Source: Candidatus Delongbacteria bacterium (lineage in GTDB: Bacteria > UBA4055). Taken from it: a stretch of 35,007 nucleotides of DNA. The stretch spans positions 1-35,007 of the forward strand of contig JAFGVM010000083.1 in the NCBI GenBank assembly GCA_016937995.1, written 5' to 3'. This document shows positions 8,384 through 15,665 of this stretch, one piece after another. Both the position numbers and the translations under genes were made by a program. The notes beneath the pieces were generated by a model. The model worked only from the letters and a program-made list of their open reading frames with translations. It searched no databases and was not told where the DNA came from. Position 1 is the first letter of the stretch, and every line of letters starts with the position of its first letter.

Positions 8384-9268
8384 TTATTTTATCGGCAGAT
8401 CGAACAATAAAAAATCCTCCTCTTCTTCCCAGCTTCTGAACCCGAATTGTTTGAACCATCTATTACATTCCTTATCTTTTAAATGAATTATAACGTTCAT
8501 ATGCTTCTGATGATTGATATATGTGATCTGTTTCATCTTTTGAAATAATTCTTTCGCATACCTGTCGCTATCCGCGGAAAAATAGCTGATGAAAAGCTCA
8601 TTCTTTTCTCTTACCATATAAAATCCTAAGGCTTTGATCCTTCCTTTTTTTATAATACCCAGACATTTTCCGGTTTTAATGAATTCATCTATTATCAGAT
8701 CATCCGTTACAGGATGCAGTACCCAGCTGATGTTTAAACCGTTCTTTAATAATTTGGCAGACTTTGATCTTTTAAAATAATCCAGAACAAGTTTTTCATC
8801 TTTGATGATCTCTACTCTGTTACCTTTATACACGGGTATCGACTTTAATTTTGGAAGTGTGTAGAATTTATTATTCCTCCTTTCAAGAACCTTAAAACCT
8901 ATCTTCTGGAACAGACCGATAGATTCAACGTTCCTAAAGTAAGTAGAAAAGCGAATAGTTTTAATTTTTTTATCATTTTTCAGTTTTTCTATAAAATAAT
9001 TCGAAAGAAATTTACCCACACCTTTCACACCGGATTTCAAGTCTTTTCTCAGACCTTCTATCCATGCATCATTTTCAGATACCATAGTAAGTTTTTCAAA
9101 ACCGACAAGCTTCCCTTTTTCATCAATAGCACCTACGAATTCACCTTTCTTATCTTTTACCCATTTGTCGAAGACCAAAGGAAGATAGTCATCTCCATCC
9201 CAGATATTCTTTGTTATATCTATAACACGCTTTCTGTCTTTCAAGGTCATTTTTTTAATTTTCATCAT
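8384..9268 (-). CDS. GNAT family N-acetyltransferase, probably two-domain
   Basis: A 294-residue protein. The first half is a GNAT fold: an N-terminal MKIKKMTLKDRKRVIDIT strand-helix, the AIDEKGKLVGFEKLTMV strand region, an acetyl-CoA loop in GVKGVGKFLSNYFIEKL, and RNVESIGLFQKIGFKVLERR, where the 'N-x-x-s-i-x-l-f-x-K-x-G-F' signature is clear. The second half (about 150-294) ends in NRWFKQFGFRSWEEEEDFLLFDL, which resembles a second, degenerate GNAT unit. It probably acetylates an amine, but the substrate is unknown. It is first in a probable unit with the small membrane protein and iorAB (49-base gap). Two adjacent ATG codons could serve as start. A palindrome overlaps its candidate -35 box. 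Confidence 0.85.
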   Translation of the reverse strand: MMKIKKMTLKDRKRVIDITKNIWDGDDYLPLVFDKWVKDKKGEFVGAIDEKGKLVGFEKLTMVSENDAWIEGLRKDLKSGVKGVGKFLSNYFIEKLKNDKKIKTIRFSTYFRNVESIGLFQKIGFKVLERRNNKFYTLPKLKSIPVYKGNRVEIIKDEKLVLDYFKRSKSAKLLKNGLNISWVLHPVTDDLIIDEFIKTGKCLGIIKKGRIKALGFYMVREKNELFISYFSADSDRYAKELFQKMKQITYINHQKHMNVIIHLKDKECNRWFKQFGFRSWEEEEDFLLFDLPIK

Positions 9269-9298
9269 ATTAATATTCCCTAAATGTTATGATCTGAT

Positions 9299-9326
9299 AA
9301 TATATGTAAATTCAGCTAAAAATCAA
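9299..9326 (-). promoter_or_regulatory. Candidate sigma-70-like promoter for the GNAT-ior unit
   Basis: On the minus strand TTGATT (9326-9321) and TATATT (9304-9299) are 16 bases apart. This predicts a leader of about 25 bases before the GNAT start. Confidence 0.5.
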
Positions 9327-9341
9327 ATTTTATAATTTGAT
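9322..9341. promoter_or_regulatory. Palindromic operator candidate over the -35 box
   Basis: ATCAAATT and AATTTGAT flank the 4-base spacer TTAT, a perfect 8-bp dyad. It covers five bases of the candidate -35 element of the GNAT promoter. The size and symmetry suit a dimeric repressor site, but the sequence is AT-rich and chance is possible. Confidence 0.35.
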
Positions 9342-9430
9342 CTGTAAGATTTATATTTTGAATTTATGATTTTGCTTTTCTAAATTTACGGAATATTACA
9401 CAAATGTGAGCAGGCTTCAACCTCAGGAAT

Positions 9431-9457
9431 AAAAAAAGGGATGCATTAACGCATCCC
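9431..9457 (-). terminator. Rho-independent terminator of the FecR-domain gene
   Basis: Minus-strand GGGATGC, loop GTTAAT, then GCATCCC form a perfect 7-bp stem. Seven T residues follow immediately (plus-strand A-run 9431-9437). It lies 25 bases downstream of the stop codon at 9483. Confidence 0.93.
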
Positions 9458-9460
9458 CAA

Positions 9461-9502
9461 ACTGTTCACTGTTCACTTGTCACTACTTCTTACTGTTCAT
9501 AA
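9461..9502. repeat. Degenerate heptad array spanning the FecR-gene stop codon
   Basis: Seven-base units on the + strand: ACTGTTC, ACTGTTC, ACTTGTC, ACTACTT, CTTACTG, TTCATAA. The array fills the space between the terminator stem and the gene and runs into the last codons, so the C-terminal MNSKK and the stop codon are themselves repeat sequence. Confidence 0.75.
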
Positions 9503-10280
9503 ACTCCTGCCATTCACGCTCCAGCTGCTCAATATCAGTCTTGAACTTATTATACCTTCCATCGTATCTGACACTGATCACCTCACCTTTGACAATAGAT
9601 ATCCACTCGTTAAGAGTGACCTCATAAGGACCTGGAACCTCTTTCGGAGGACCTACCTCTTTTGGGGCCATACTGTTGGATTTCTTGGGAGGAATAATAT
9701 TATACTTTGTCTTGACCTGTTGTTCAAGATCGACATTCACCTGACCTTCTCTGACAGCAATATTAGTCATTTGACCATCTGAAGTCATTTTATACGAAGT
9801 GCCGACAACAGCAGCAACAGCGATAGGAGATTTAACTTTAAAATCCCTTGCGTTCTTATCAGATTTGTTAACATTAGTCCAGCTCTCCCCTTTCAGAAGA
9901 TTACCTACGTAAGCAATATTCGGTTTGTCTGTATATGATTCAAAAACATACTGAGATTTCTCACTGATCCTGATGGTCGAACCATCATTAAGAATGATCT
10001 CACACTTAGACTCCTCACCGGTAGTAAGAGTATCAAGTGCAAATATCTTATCCTCCTCATCACAGTCGACATATTCCTTGGCACCTGTATGTTTCACAGA
10101 CAGCTCACCAAGTCTAAAATCAACTGTACCGATACTGTTAAGAGCGATCTTTACAGTTGCAGATTTACCTGACTCAGAACCGGATCTGGTACTGATAGCA
10201 AGTTCTCCATTATCAACAGACATTCCTGTGGCATAAGCGAATATCACGTACAAAAATACAATAATAATAACTTTCTTCAT
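9483..10280 (-). CDS. FecR-domain exported protein
   Basis: A 265-residue protein with an N-terminal signal sequence (MKKVIIIVFLYVIFAYATG). A FecR domain follows, with LTTGEESKCEIILNDGSTIRI (about 68-88), and VKSPIAVAAVVGTSYKM and IAVREGQVNV (about 150-185) as its clearest parts. The C-terminal ~60 residues are low-complexity and proline/lysine-rich, then helical. Classical FecR is an anti-sigma/signal transducer beside an ECF sigma factor. Here no sigma factor or TonB receptor is nearby and no inner-membrane helix follows the signal peptide, so this is more likely a stand-alone periplasmic or surface protein. The ATG has a good GAGGGA ribosome binding site. It appears monocistronic, with its own terminator. 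Confidence 0.85.
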   Translation of the reverse strand: MKKVIIIVFLYVIFAYATGMSVDNGELAISTRSGSESGKSATVKIALNSIGTVDFRLGELSVKHTGAKEYVDCDEEDKIFALDTLTTGEESKCEIILNDGSTIRISEKSQYVFESYTDKPNIAYVGNLLKGESWTNVNKSDKNARDFKVKSPIAVAAVVGTSYKMTSDGQMTNIAVREGQVNVDLEQQVKTKYNIIPPKKSNSMAPKEVGPPKEVPGPYEVTLNEWISIVKGEVISVRYDGRYNKFKTDIEQLEREWQEFMNSKK

Positions 10281-10437
10281 AATCCCTCACTAGGATATTA
10301 TATGTTATTTCACACTCAATATATCACGTTGTAACATAATATAAATCCAAAACTGTTTAAAAACAAGTTATTCAAGAAGTTAAATCAATTTTAAGATAGA
10401 GCTTAGTTTGCATGAGTGACATTGGAAAAAATTTGTT

Positions 10438-11634
10438 CTACGACGATAAAGAGCGAAGTTTTTCAGCAGTTTTTTCAAGTATTACATTTGCAATATCTTC
10501 TTTACTCATAGATGGAAGCTCTTCAACAGAATCCTTCGAAACAAGGGTGACCTTATTTTTGCCTGAACCAAATGCAGGATTCTCTTTACTGATAGAATTC
10601 AATACGATAAGATCAGCATTTTTCGTTAATAATTTCTTTTTTGCATTCTCAACAGCATCGTTCGTCTCCATAGCAAAACCAATTATGACCTGCTTCTCTT
10701 TTCTCTGACCCATAGTAAGCAAGATATCCTTAGTATCCTTTGTGTTCAGTTCGAAACCTGAACCGGATTTCTTGATCTTATCATTTGACATGTAAAATGA
10801 AATATCCGCAACAGCAGCTGACATGATCAGACAGTCACAGAAGTCAAATTCCCTATCCACAGCAGTGAACATATCGTCCGCGGTTATAATATTTATCCTC
10901 TTAACTTTAGAAAAAGTCTCCTGATCTGTAGGACCGGTGATCAAAGTAACTTCAGCACCCATACAGGCAGCCTGCTCAGCAATTCTGAAACCCGTAATTC
11001 CCGATGATCTGTTTGTCAAATATCTGACCGGATCAAGTGATTCCTCTGTTCTGGAAGCAGTAACAATTATTTTTTTTCCTGCAAGCAAACTGCTTCTATC
11101 CAGATGGAACCTGGCTTCTCTAAATATCTGTTCAGGTTCTGCCATACGTCCCTTGCCTTCATAACCGCATGCAAGATCACCTGTATCAGGTTCAATGAAC
11201 TCAACTCCATTTGCAGCTAAAAATTCCATATTCCTCTGTACAGCTGGATTATCGTACATCTTTGTATTCATAGCTGGAGCTATCAGTATCTGTCTGTTAA
11301 AAGCCAATAGGGATGTTGAAAGAGCATCATCAGCAATTCCGTTCGCAAGTTTTCCGATAATATTTGCAGTAGCAGGGGCTACAACAAAAATATCACCCCA
11401 GTCCGTTATTGAAATGTGCTCATGAGGTTTATTGTTCCATTCTGCAAAAGTGTCAGAGTAAACATTATTATTAGAAAGGCTTCTGAGAGTGGTTTCACCA
11501 ACGAACTTAAGACCGTTCTCAGTAGTCACCACTTTAACTTCAGCACCTGCTTTAACAAAATACCTGATAAGATAACAACTCTTATAAGCGGCTATACCAC
11601 CTGTGATACCTATTAAAACTTTTTTACCTTTCAT
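10438..11634 (-). CDS. coaBC: Bifunctional phosphopantothenoylcysteine decarboxylase / phosphopantothenate-cysteine ligase
   Basis: Makes 4'-phosphopantetheine in coenzyme A synthesis. The N-terminal CoaC flavoprotein half shows GITGGIAAYKSCYLIR, the substrate-clamp motif PAMNTKMYDNPAVQRN (about 120-135) and the catalytic-Cys region TGDLACGYEGKGRMAEP. The CoaB half begins near residue 185 with GKKIIVTASRTEE and includes RYLTNRSSGITGFRIAEQA. I chose the ATG at 11634 (398 residues) because AGGG lies 6 bases upstream. An in-frame TTG two codons earlier lies directly against that site. It is last in the kdsA-to-coaBC run, 121 bases after rpoZ. Synteny of gmk, rpoZ and coaBC is common in bacteria. 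Confidence 0.96.
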   Translation of the reverse strand: MKGKKVLIGITGGIAAYKSCYLIRYFVKAGAEVKVVTTENGLKFVGETTLRSLSNNNVYSDTFAEWNNKPHEHISITDWGDIFVVAPATANIIGKLANGIADDALSTSLLAFNRQILIAPAMNTKMYDNPAVQRNMEFLAANGVEFIEPDTGDLACGYEGKGRMAEPEQIFREARFHLDRSSLLAGKKIIVTASRTEESLDPVRYLTNRSSGITGFRIAEQAACMGAEVTLITGPTDQETFSKVKRINIITADDMFTAVDREFDFCDCLIMSAAVADISFYMSNDKIKKSGSGFELNTKDTKDILLTMGQRKEKQVIIGFAMETNDAVENAKKKLLTKNADLIVLNSISKENPAFGSGKNKVTLVSKDSVEELPSMSKEDIANVILEKTAEKLRSLSS

Positions 11635-11730
11635 AATCAACCCTGCTGTGTTTTATCGTTGTTGGTTTTCAGTTCGCAGCTGCGTGAACCATAGTGTTTA
11701 CTAGCCACTGCCACTGCCACCTTACAACTT

Positions 11731-11771
11731 GAAAGATATTGAATAATCAGACCGATTATTCAATATCTTTC
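11731..11771. repeat. Perfect 18-bp inverted repeat at the 3' end of rpoZ
   Basis: GAAAGATATTGAATAATC (11731-11748), spacer AGACC, then its exact reverse complement (11754-11771). One further pair (11730/11772) extends it to 19 bp. The right arm contains the last rpoZ codons (KDIE) and stop, so the left arm is an inverted copy of coding sequence. The RNA would form a very stable hairpin holding the rpoZ stop codon. No U-run follows. Confidence 0.95.
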
Positions 11772-12073
11772 ATTGCTTCATACTCAAATTCCAGCTTATC
11801 ATTCAACATCTCATCGATACTGACCCTGATAGCTTTAGGAAAAACAGGAAGGTCCTCTTCAGCTGAATCTGAGAAATAATCTCTAGTATATTCACTTTCA
11901 GATCTTTCATCCATCAATTCATTTCTCAATTTTTCGAACTCTTCATTGTTCGCTTTTTCGATCTGTCTGATCCTTTTACCAAGAACCATTATGGTCTCGT
12001 AGATATTGTCAGATTTCTCCTCCAGCTGTTCCTGGCTGATCTTTCTATCGTCCTTGTCATAGATTTTTTCCAT
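11756..12073 (-). CDS. rpoZ: RNA polymerase omega subunit (RpoZ-like)
   Basis: A 105-residue protein. Residues about 22-40, DNIYETIMVLGKRIRQIEK, match the conserved omega helix in the form found in Bacteroidetes-type proteins. A charged helical region and an acidic tail follow. Omega helps assemble and stabilise the beta-prime subunit and often forms part of a ppGpp site. Placement after gmk (11-base gap) is classical for rpoZ. The ATG has GGAG 7 bases upstream. The stop codon lies inside an 18-bp inverted repeat. The assignment rests on the helix and on synteny. Confidence 0.82.
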   Translation of the reverse strand: MEKIYDKDDRKISQEQLEEKSDNIYETIMVLGKRIRQIEKANNEEFEKLRNELMDERSESEYTRDYFSDSAEEDLPVFPKAIRVSIDEMLNDKLEFEYEAMKDIE

Positions 12074-12084
12074 GGATCTTCTCC

Positions 12085-12651
12085 TTATTTTATCTTTAAT
12101 TTTTTAAATATTTTCAGGATCTCCTCTACTGCATCATCAATTCTCTCATTTTTGACCTTATATTCGTAATGATCTATCTGATCAAGTTCTTTCTGTGCAT
12201 ATTTTAGTCTTTTCTCAATAATTTCCGGACTGTCTGTTCCTCTTATCTCCAGTCTTTTTCTCAGATCACCGATCGACGGAGGATAAATGAATATCATAAC
12301 AGAGTCAAGAGGATATTCTTTCTTAATTTCCAAAGCACCCTGAACGTCCACATCAAATATTATATTTTTACCTTCCTTCAATGACCGGTCGACATAACTT
12401 TTTAGCGTTCCGTAATAATTTTCGTAAACATTCTTATATTCAACGAATTCTCCGGCCTTTATCTTTGACTGAAAATCTTCTTTTGTAAGAAAGAAATATT
12501 CAACTCCGTTCTGCTCTTTTCCTCGAGGTTCTCTTGTTGTGGCTGAAATTGAAAATTCCAACTGACTGATCTTTTTTCTCAATTCAGTGATAATGGTGGT
12601 CTTTCCTGTTCCCGAAGGAGCGGAAAATATTAGTAATTTACCTTTACTCAA
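12085..12651 (-). CDS. gmk: Guanylate kinase
   Basis: Phosphorylates GMP to GDP with ATP. The 188-residue length is normal. The P-loop APSGTGKT is at residues 11-18. ISATTREPRGKEQNGVEYFFLT is the GMP-binding region, and FDVDVQGALEIKK and the lid RLEIRGTDSPEIIEKRL follow. The start is a TTG that overlaps the yicC stop by 8 bases (frames interlocked at TTGAGTAA), with AGG about 9 bases upstream, so expression is coupled to yicC. It precedes rpoZ by 11 bases. Confidence 0.96.
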   Translation of the reverse strand: MSKGKLLIFSAPSGTGKTTIITELRKKISQLEFSISATTREPRGKEQNGVEYFFLTKEDFQSKIKAGEFVEYKNVYENYYGTLKSYVDRSLKEGKNIIFDVDVQGALEIKKEYPLDSVMIFIYPPSIGDLRKRLEIRGTDSPEIIEKRLKYAQKELDQIDHYEYKVKNERIDDAVEEILKIFKKLKIK

Positions 12652-13522
12652 CGTTCTGAACCTGCTCTCTTATATTTTCTATCACTTCTTTCAGTTTAAC
12701 TGATATATGTGAAATCTCTGTAAGATTTGTTTTAGCTGAAGTTGTACTTGCCTCCCTGTGCATCTCCTGAACGATATTGTTAAGTATTTTACCTAACGGT
12801 TTATCAGAATCCATTGTATTTTTGAAGAGCTCCACATGAGCTCTCAATCTTGTTATCTCCTCGGTAATATCCACTTTATCACTGATAAGGACAAGTTCGT
12901 GTTCAAGTCTCTCTTTGTTTATCGAGTTAACATCAACGAATTTATCGACTCTTTCTTTCAGTTTTTCATATTGGATCTTAACCGCTTCTTTGGAATGTTT
13001 CTCAACTTCATCTACAAATTGACCCAGTTCAAATAACCTTACATCAAAATCATTTTTTAATTCCTCTCCCTCATGGTCTCTGTATTTATTTACATCATCG
13101 ATCGCATCTTTCAAAGCTTCCATTACAGCTTTTATCGTCTCTTCGTCACCTTCAGTTTTCTGATTCTGCTCGAAGATATCATTGAACTTCAACAGAATAT
13201 CAAGAGTAACTTCACCATCAATATTCAATTTCTGCTTAAGCCCATTCAGCATTTCAACGTACATCCGGGCAACACTCTCATCAATAGATCTGATATTCTG
13301 AACACCGGGCTTTTTGGTCAGATTAACAAAAACTGTAACACTGCCTCTTGCAATTCCTGATTTGATAATATCTCTTAACTGCATTTCTATACCTGCTAAA
13401 AATGCCGGAAGTCTGAAATTAAGGTCTAAAAATCTGTGATTAACACTTTTTATCTCCACCTGAATATCATATAATTCCGTTTGTGCTGAACCTTTGCCGT
13501 ATCCTGTCATTGATCTTATCAA
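12644..13522 (-). CDS. yicC: YicC family endoribonuclease-like protein
   Basis: The N terminus IRSMTGYGKG is the YicC signature, and the C-terminal DUF1732 part contains EITRLRAHVELF, PLGKILNNIVQEMHREASTTSAKTN and the final VKLKEVIENIREQVQN. YicC proteins act in RNA turnover; E. coli YicC has reported endoribonuclease activity. I prefer the TTG at 13522 (293 residues), which makes the protein begin just before IRSMTGYG as in relatives and has GGAG 7 bases upstream. An ATG at 13543 would add seven residues not expected for the family. It lies 41 bases downstream of lptC and overlaps gmk. Confidence 0.93.
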   Translation of the reverse strand: MIRSMTGYGKGSAQTELYDIQVEIKSVNHRFLDLNFRLPAFLAGIEMQLRDIIKSGIARGSVTVFVNLTKKPGVQNIRSIDESVARMYVEMLNGLKQKLNIDGEVTLDILLKFNDIFEQNQKTEGDEETIKAVMEALKDAIDDVNKYRDHEGEELKNDFDVRLFELGQFVDEVEKHSKEAVKIQYEKLKERVDKFVDVNSINKERLEHELVLISDKVDITEEITRLRAHVELFKNTMDSDKPLGKILNNIVQEMHREASTTSAKTNLTEISHISVKLKEVIENIREQVQNVE

Positions 13523-13563
13523 ATTATGTCTCCGTTTTTGCAAGTTATTTTATTGTTTGTTTT

Positions 13564-14121
13564 TTAGTCAACATCCTTCTCGTTTATCACTGCTTTCCCG
13601 CGGGGATTTTTCACTTCGTAGGATTCAAATTTATCATCAGTAGTGAATCCATTACCATATAACGTATCTTTTTCATTTTTTATCATCATCACAGGTGAAT
13701 CTGTTGTAATCACTGCCTCTTTTCTAAGCCATGTAAGCGTGTCTGTGTACAGAACATAACCTGTAGTTGATTTAAATACAACGTTATCAATCGCTTTGAA
13801 GATACCTTTGAAGTCATTAACTGCTCCTCTTTCACTCACAAGTTCACCGGTCTGCTTCTCTTTCTCAAAAAAAAGCAATGTCATACCGGAGTCTATCTTA
13901 CTTTCTGAATATTTTGAATTCCCGATATTATCCTTTTCAACGACTCCGCCTTTGAATTTTGCCTTAATAACCCCTGAGTTAGTAATAACAACATCCATAT
14001 CCCATATCTTGTTCTCAGGTAGATTACCTATTTTAGATCCGGAATTTGACTGCTGATCATCCGGCCGGTTAGAACATGAAATGAACAGGATCAGAAGTGT
14101 TAGTGAGATAATTTTAGTCAA
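13564..14121 (-). CDS. lptC: LPS export protein LptC-like lipoprotein
   Basis: A 185-residue protein starting MTKIISLTLLILFISC, a short signal sequence ending in a lipobox-like Cys16. The rest is a beta-rich LptC/OstA-like repeat region, seen in DMDVVITNSGVIKAKFKGG, SKIDSGMTLLFFEKEKQTGELVSERGAVND and EAVITTDSPVMMIKNEKDTLYGNGFTTDDKF. LptC bridges LptBFG and LptA in LPS transport across the periplasm. Classical LptC has an uncleaved N-terminal helix, but lipoprotein versions are common in the FCB group. It overlaps kdsC by 8 bases, and the order kdsC-lptC is a well-known pairing that strongly supports this call. Confidence 0.85.
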   Translation of the reverse strand: MTKIISLTLLILFISCSNRPDDQQSNSGSKIGNLPENKIWDMDVVITNSGVIKAKFKGGVVEKDNIGNSKYSESKIDSGMTLLFFEKEKQTGELVSERGAVNDFKGIFKAIDNVVFKSTTGYVLYTDTLTWLRKEAVITTDSPVMMIKNEKDTLYGNGFTTDDKFESYEVKNPRGKAVINEKDVD

Positions 14122-14623
14122 GGTATCTATCCTTCACTGTATCAAGTTTATTATCACGCTTGAGGATGTAATAAATAAATTCCCTTACAGCACCCTTACC
14201 ACCTACAGCTTTTGTTACAAAATCCACCCTTTTTAATATCTCAGGGTCCGCATCAGAAGGAGCAGCCTTCAATCCGGCATGTTGCATTGCTGACCAGTCG
14301 AACCAGTCATCCCCAATATAAGCGATCTCTTCATCTTCCAGGTCCATACTGTTTTTGATCTCGTAATAAGCTGATTCTTTGTCAACATGACCAGCATATA
14401 TTTTATCAATTCCCAGAACTTCCGCTCTTGTTCTCACGATCTCTCCAAATCCTCCAGTTATGATCGCAAAGTCTAGACCTGCTTCCGGGCCTACATGTTT
14501 AATAAAAAAACCGTCCCTTACGCAAAAAAGTTTTATAGATTCACCTGTTGAGCTGTAGAAAACTGTTCCGTTTGTCAGAACGCCGTCAACATCCATTATT
14601 ATCAATTTAATTTTTTTAGCCAT
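14114..14623 (-). CDS. kdsC: 3-deoxy-D-manno-octulosonate 8-phosphate phosphatase (KdsC family)
   Basis: HAD-superfamily phosphatase that removes phosphate from Kdo-8-P. Catalytic Asp11 and Asp13 are in IIMDVDGVLTNG. FAIITGGFGEIVRTRAEVLG holds the second HAD motif, and AYIGDDWFDWSAMQHAGLKAAPSDA holds the metal-binding aspartates and the KdsC-type capless core. The 169-residue length is normal. It starts 5 bases after kdsA ends and overlaps lptC by 8 bases, so it is within an LPS-core transcription unit. Confidence 0.94.
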   Translation of the reverse strand: MAKKIKLIIMDVDGVLTNGTVFYSSTGESIKLFCVRDGFFIKHVGPEAGLDFAIITGGFGEIVRTRAEVLGIDKIYAGHVDKESAYYEIKNSMDLEDEEIAYIGDDWFDWSAMQHAGLKAAPSDADPEILKRVDFVTKAVGGKGAVREFIYYILKRDNKLDTVKDRYLD

Positions 14624-14628
14624 TTTTC

Positions 14629-15450
14629 CTACTTTATCACATTATTGATTGCCAAACACTTCTGGAGTACATTTTCAAGCTCATCCAGTTTCAACATTGA
14701 CCGGCCGTCTGAAAGAGCTTTAGAAGGGTCTGTATGGGTTTCAATGAAAAGTCCGTCGATCACTCCTGTTGCAACAGCTGCACAAGCCATTTGTGAAACA
14801 TATTCCGGTTGACCACCAGAAACTTTTCCCTCTCCTGCTGGTCTCTGCAAAGAATGAGTGACGTCATATATCACCGGATAACCAGTTTTATTCATTTCCA
14901 TGAAATTTCGAAAATCCACTATAAGATTATTATAACCGAAAGTTGTTCCCCTTTCAGTAAGCATGATCTTATCATTTCCGGTTGATCTGACTTTTTCTGC
15001 TGCTAATCTCATCTCATTTGCAGACCCGAATTGACCTTTTTTTATATTTACTATCCTACCTGTAGTACCTGCACTGACTAAAAGATCAGTCTGCCTGAAT
15101 AAAAAAGCAGGTATCTGTAATATATCAACGATCTCTGCAGCGATCTTAGCCTCAGACGGAACATGAATATCTGTTAATAAAGGTAATTCCAGATCATGCT
15201 TGACTTTATTGAGTATCGCAAGACCTTTTTCAATACCCGGACCATTGAAAGAATCAATACTGGACCTGTTAGCTTTAGAGTAGGAACTTTTAAATATCAG
15301 ATCTATATTCAATTTCTCTGAAATTTTCTTCAGCTTTTCAGCGATCAACATAACGCTTCTTTCTGATTCGATCACACACGGACCGGCTATTAAAAAGAAA
15401 TTGTGTGTCTCATTAGAGAATATATTTTTCAAATTCAAGGTGCTGTTCAT
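14629..15450 (-). CDS. kdsA: 3-deoxy-D-manno-octulosonate 8-phosphate synthase
   Basis: Condenses PEP with arabinose-5-phosphate to Kdo-8-P, the first committed step of Kdo synthesis. At 273 residues it is full length. Motifs are FFLIAGPCVIESERS, FKSSYSKANRSS, PLLTDIHVPSEA, ILQIPAFLFRQTDLL, MLTERGTTFGYNNLIVDFR, VIYDVTHSLQRPAG and FIETHTDPSKALSDG. The 'Y-N-N' in the ERG loop fits the metal-independent class, but this should be checked by alignment. It is first in the kdsA-kdsC-lptC-yicC-gmk-rpoZ-coaBC run and has AAGGG six bases before the ATG. Confidence 0.96.
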   Translation of the reverse strand: MNSTLNLKNIFSNETHNFFLIAGPCVIESERSVMLIAEKLKKISEKLNIDLIFKSSYSKANRSSIDSFNGPGIEKGLAILNKVKHDLELPLLTDIHVPSEAKIAAEIVDILQIPAFLFRQTDLLVSAGTTGRIVNIKKGQFGSANEMRLAAEKVRSTGNDKIMLTERGTTFGYNNLIVDFRNFMEMNKTGYPVIYDVTHSLQRPAGEGKVSGGQPEYVSQMACAAVATGVIDGLFIETHTDPSKALSDGRSMLKLDELENVLQKCLAINNVIK

Positions 15451-15593
15451 TTTATACCCTTATCTATTATACCTACGTATCAAGGATTGAGAAAATAACT
15501 AATTTTTGCTAATAAAACAAGTAGAAAAAACAAACTAAAAACTTAATAACTTTTTAATATGATTATAAATCGTGACCAATTAATTTATATCCC

Positions 15594-15622
15594 TTGCCAG
15601 AAATATGTTTTATTCGTATTTT
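15594..15622 (+). promoter_or_regulatory. Candidate sigma-70-like promoter for rluD
   Basis: TTGCCA (15594-15599) and TATTTT (15617-15622) are separated by 17 bases, about 43 bases upstream of the rluD ATG, in the 215-base divergent gap between kdsA and rluD. Confidence 0.45.
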
Positions 15623-15665
15623 TCGCCATAATTGTGACTTACTGAAATATATAACGGTCTATTGA

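Noticed and set aside
9477-9782. Plus-strand 101-codon open frame
   Set aside because: Antisense to the FecR-domain gene and starts in heptad repeat sequence.
11640-11730. CACTGC-type hexamer repeats and a 10-bp CGCAGCTGCG palindrome upstream of coaBC
   Set aside because: Only two to three short units; too little to call a repeat element.
15451-15480. TATAAT at 15471-15466 (minus strand) as the kdsA promoter
   Set aside because: The -10 match is perfect but the transcript would begin only about 9 bases before the ATG, over the ribosome binding site, and the -35 is poor.
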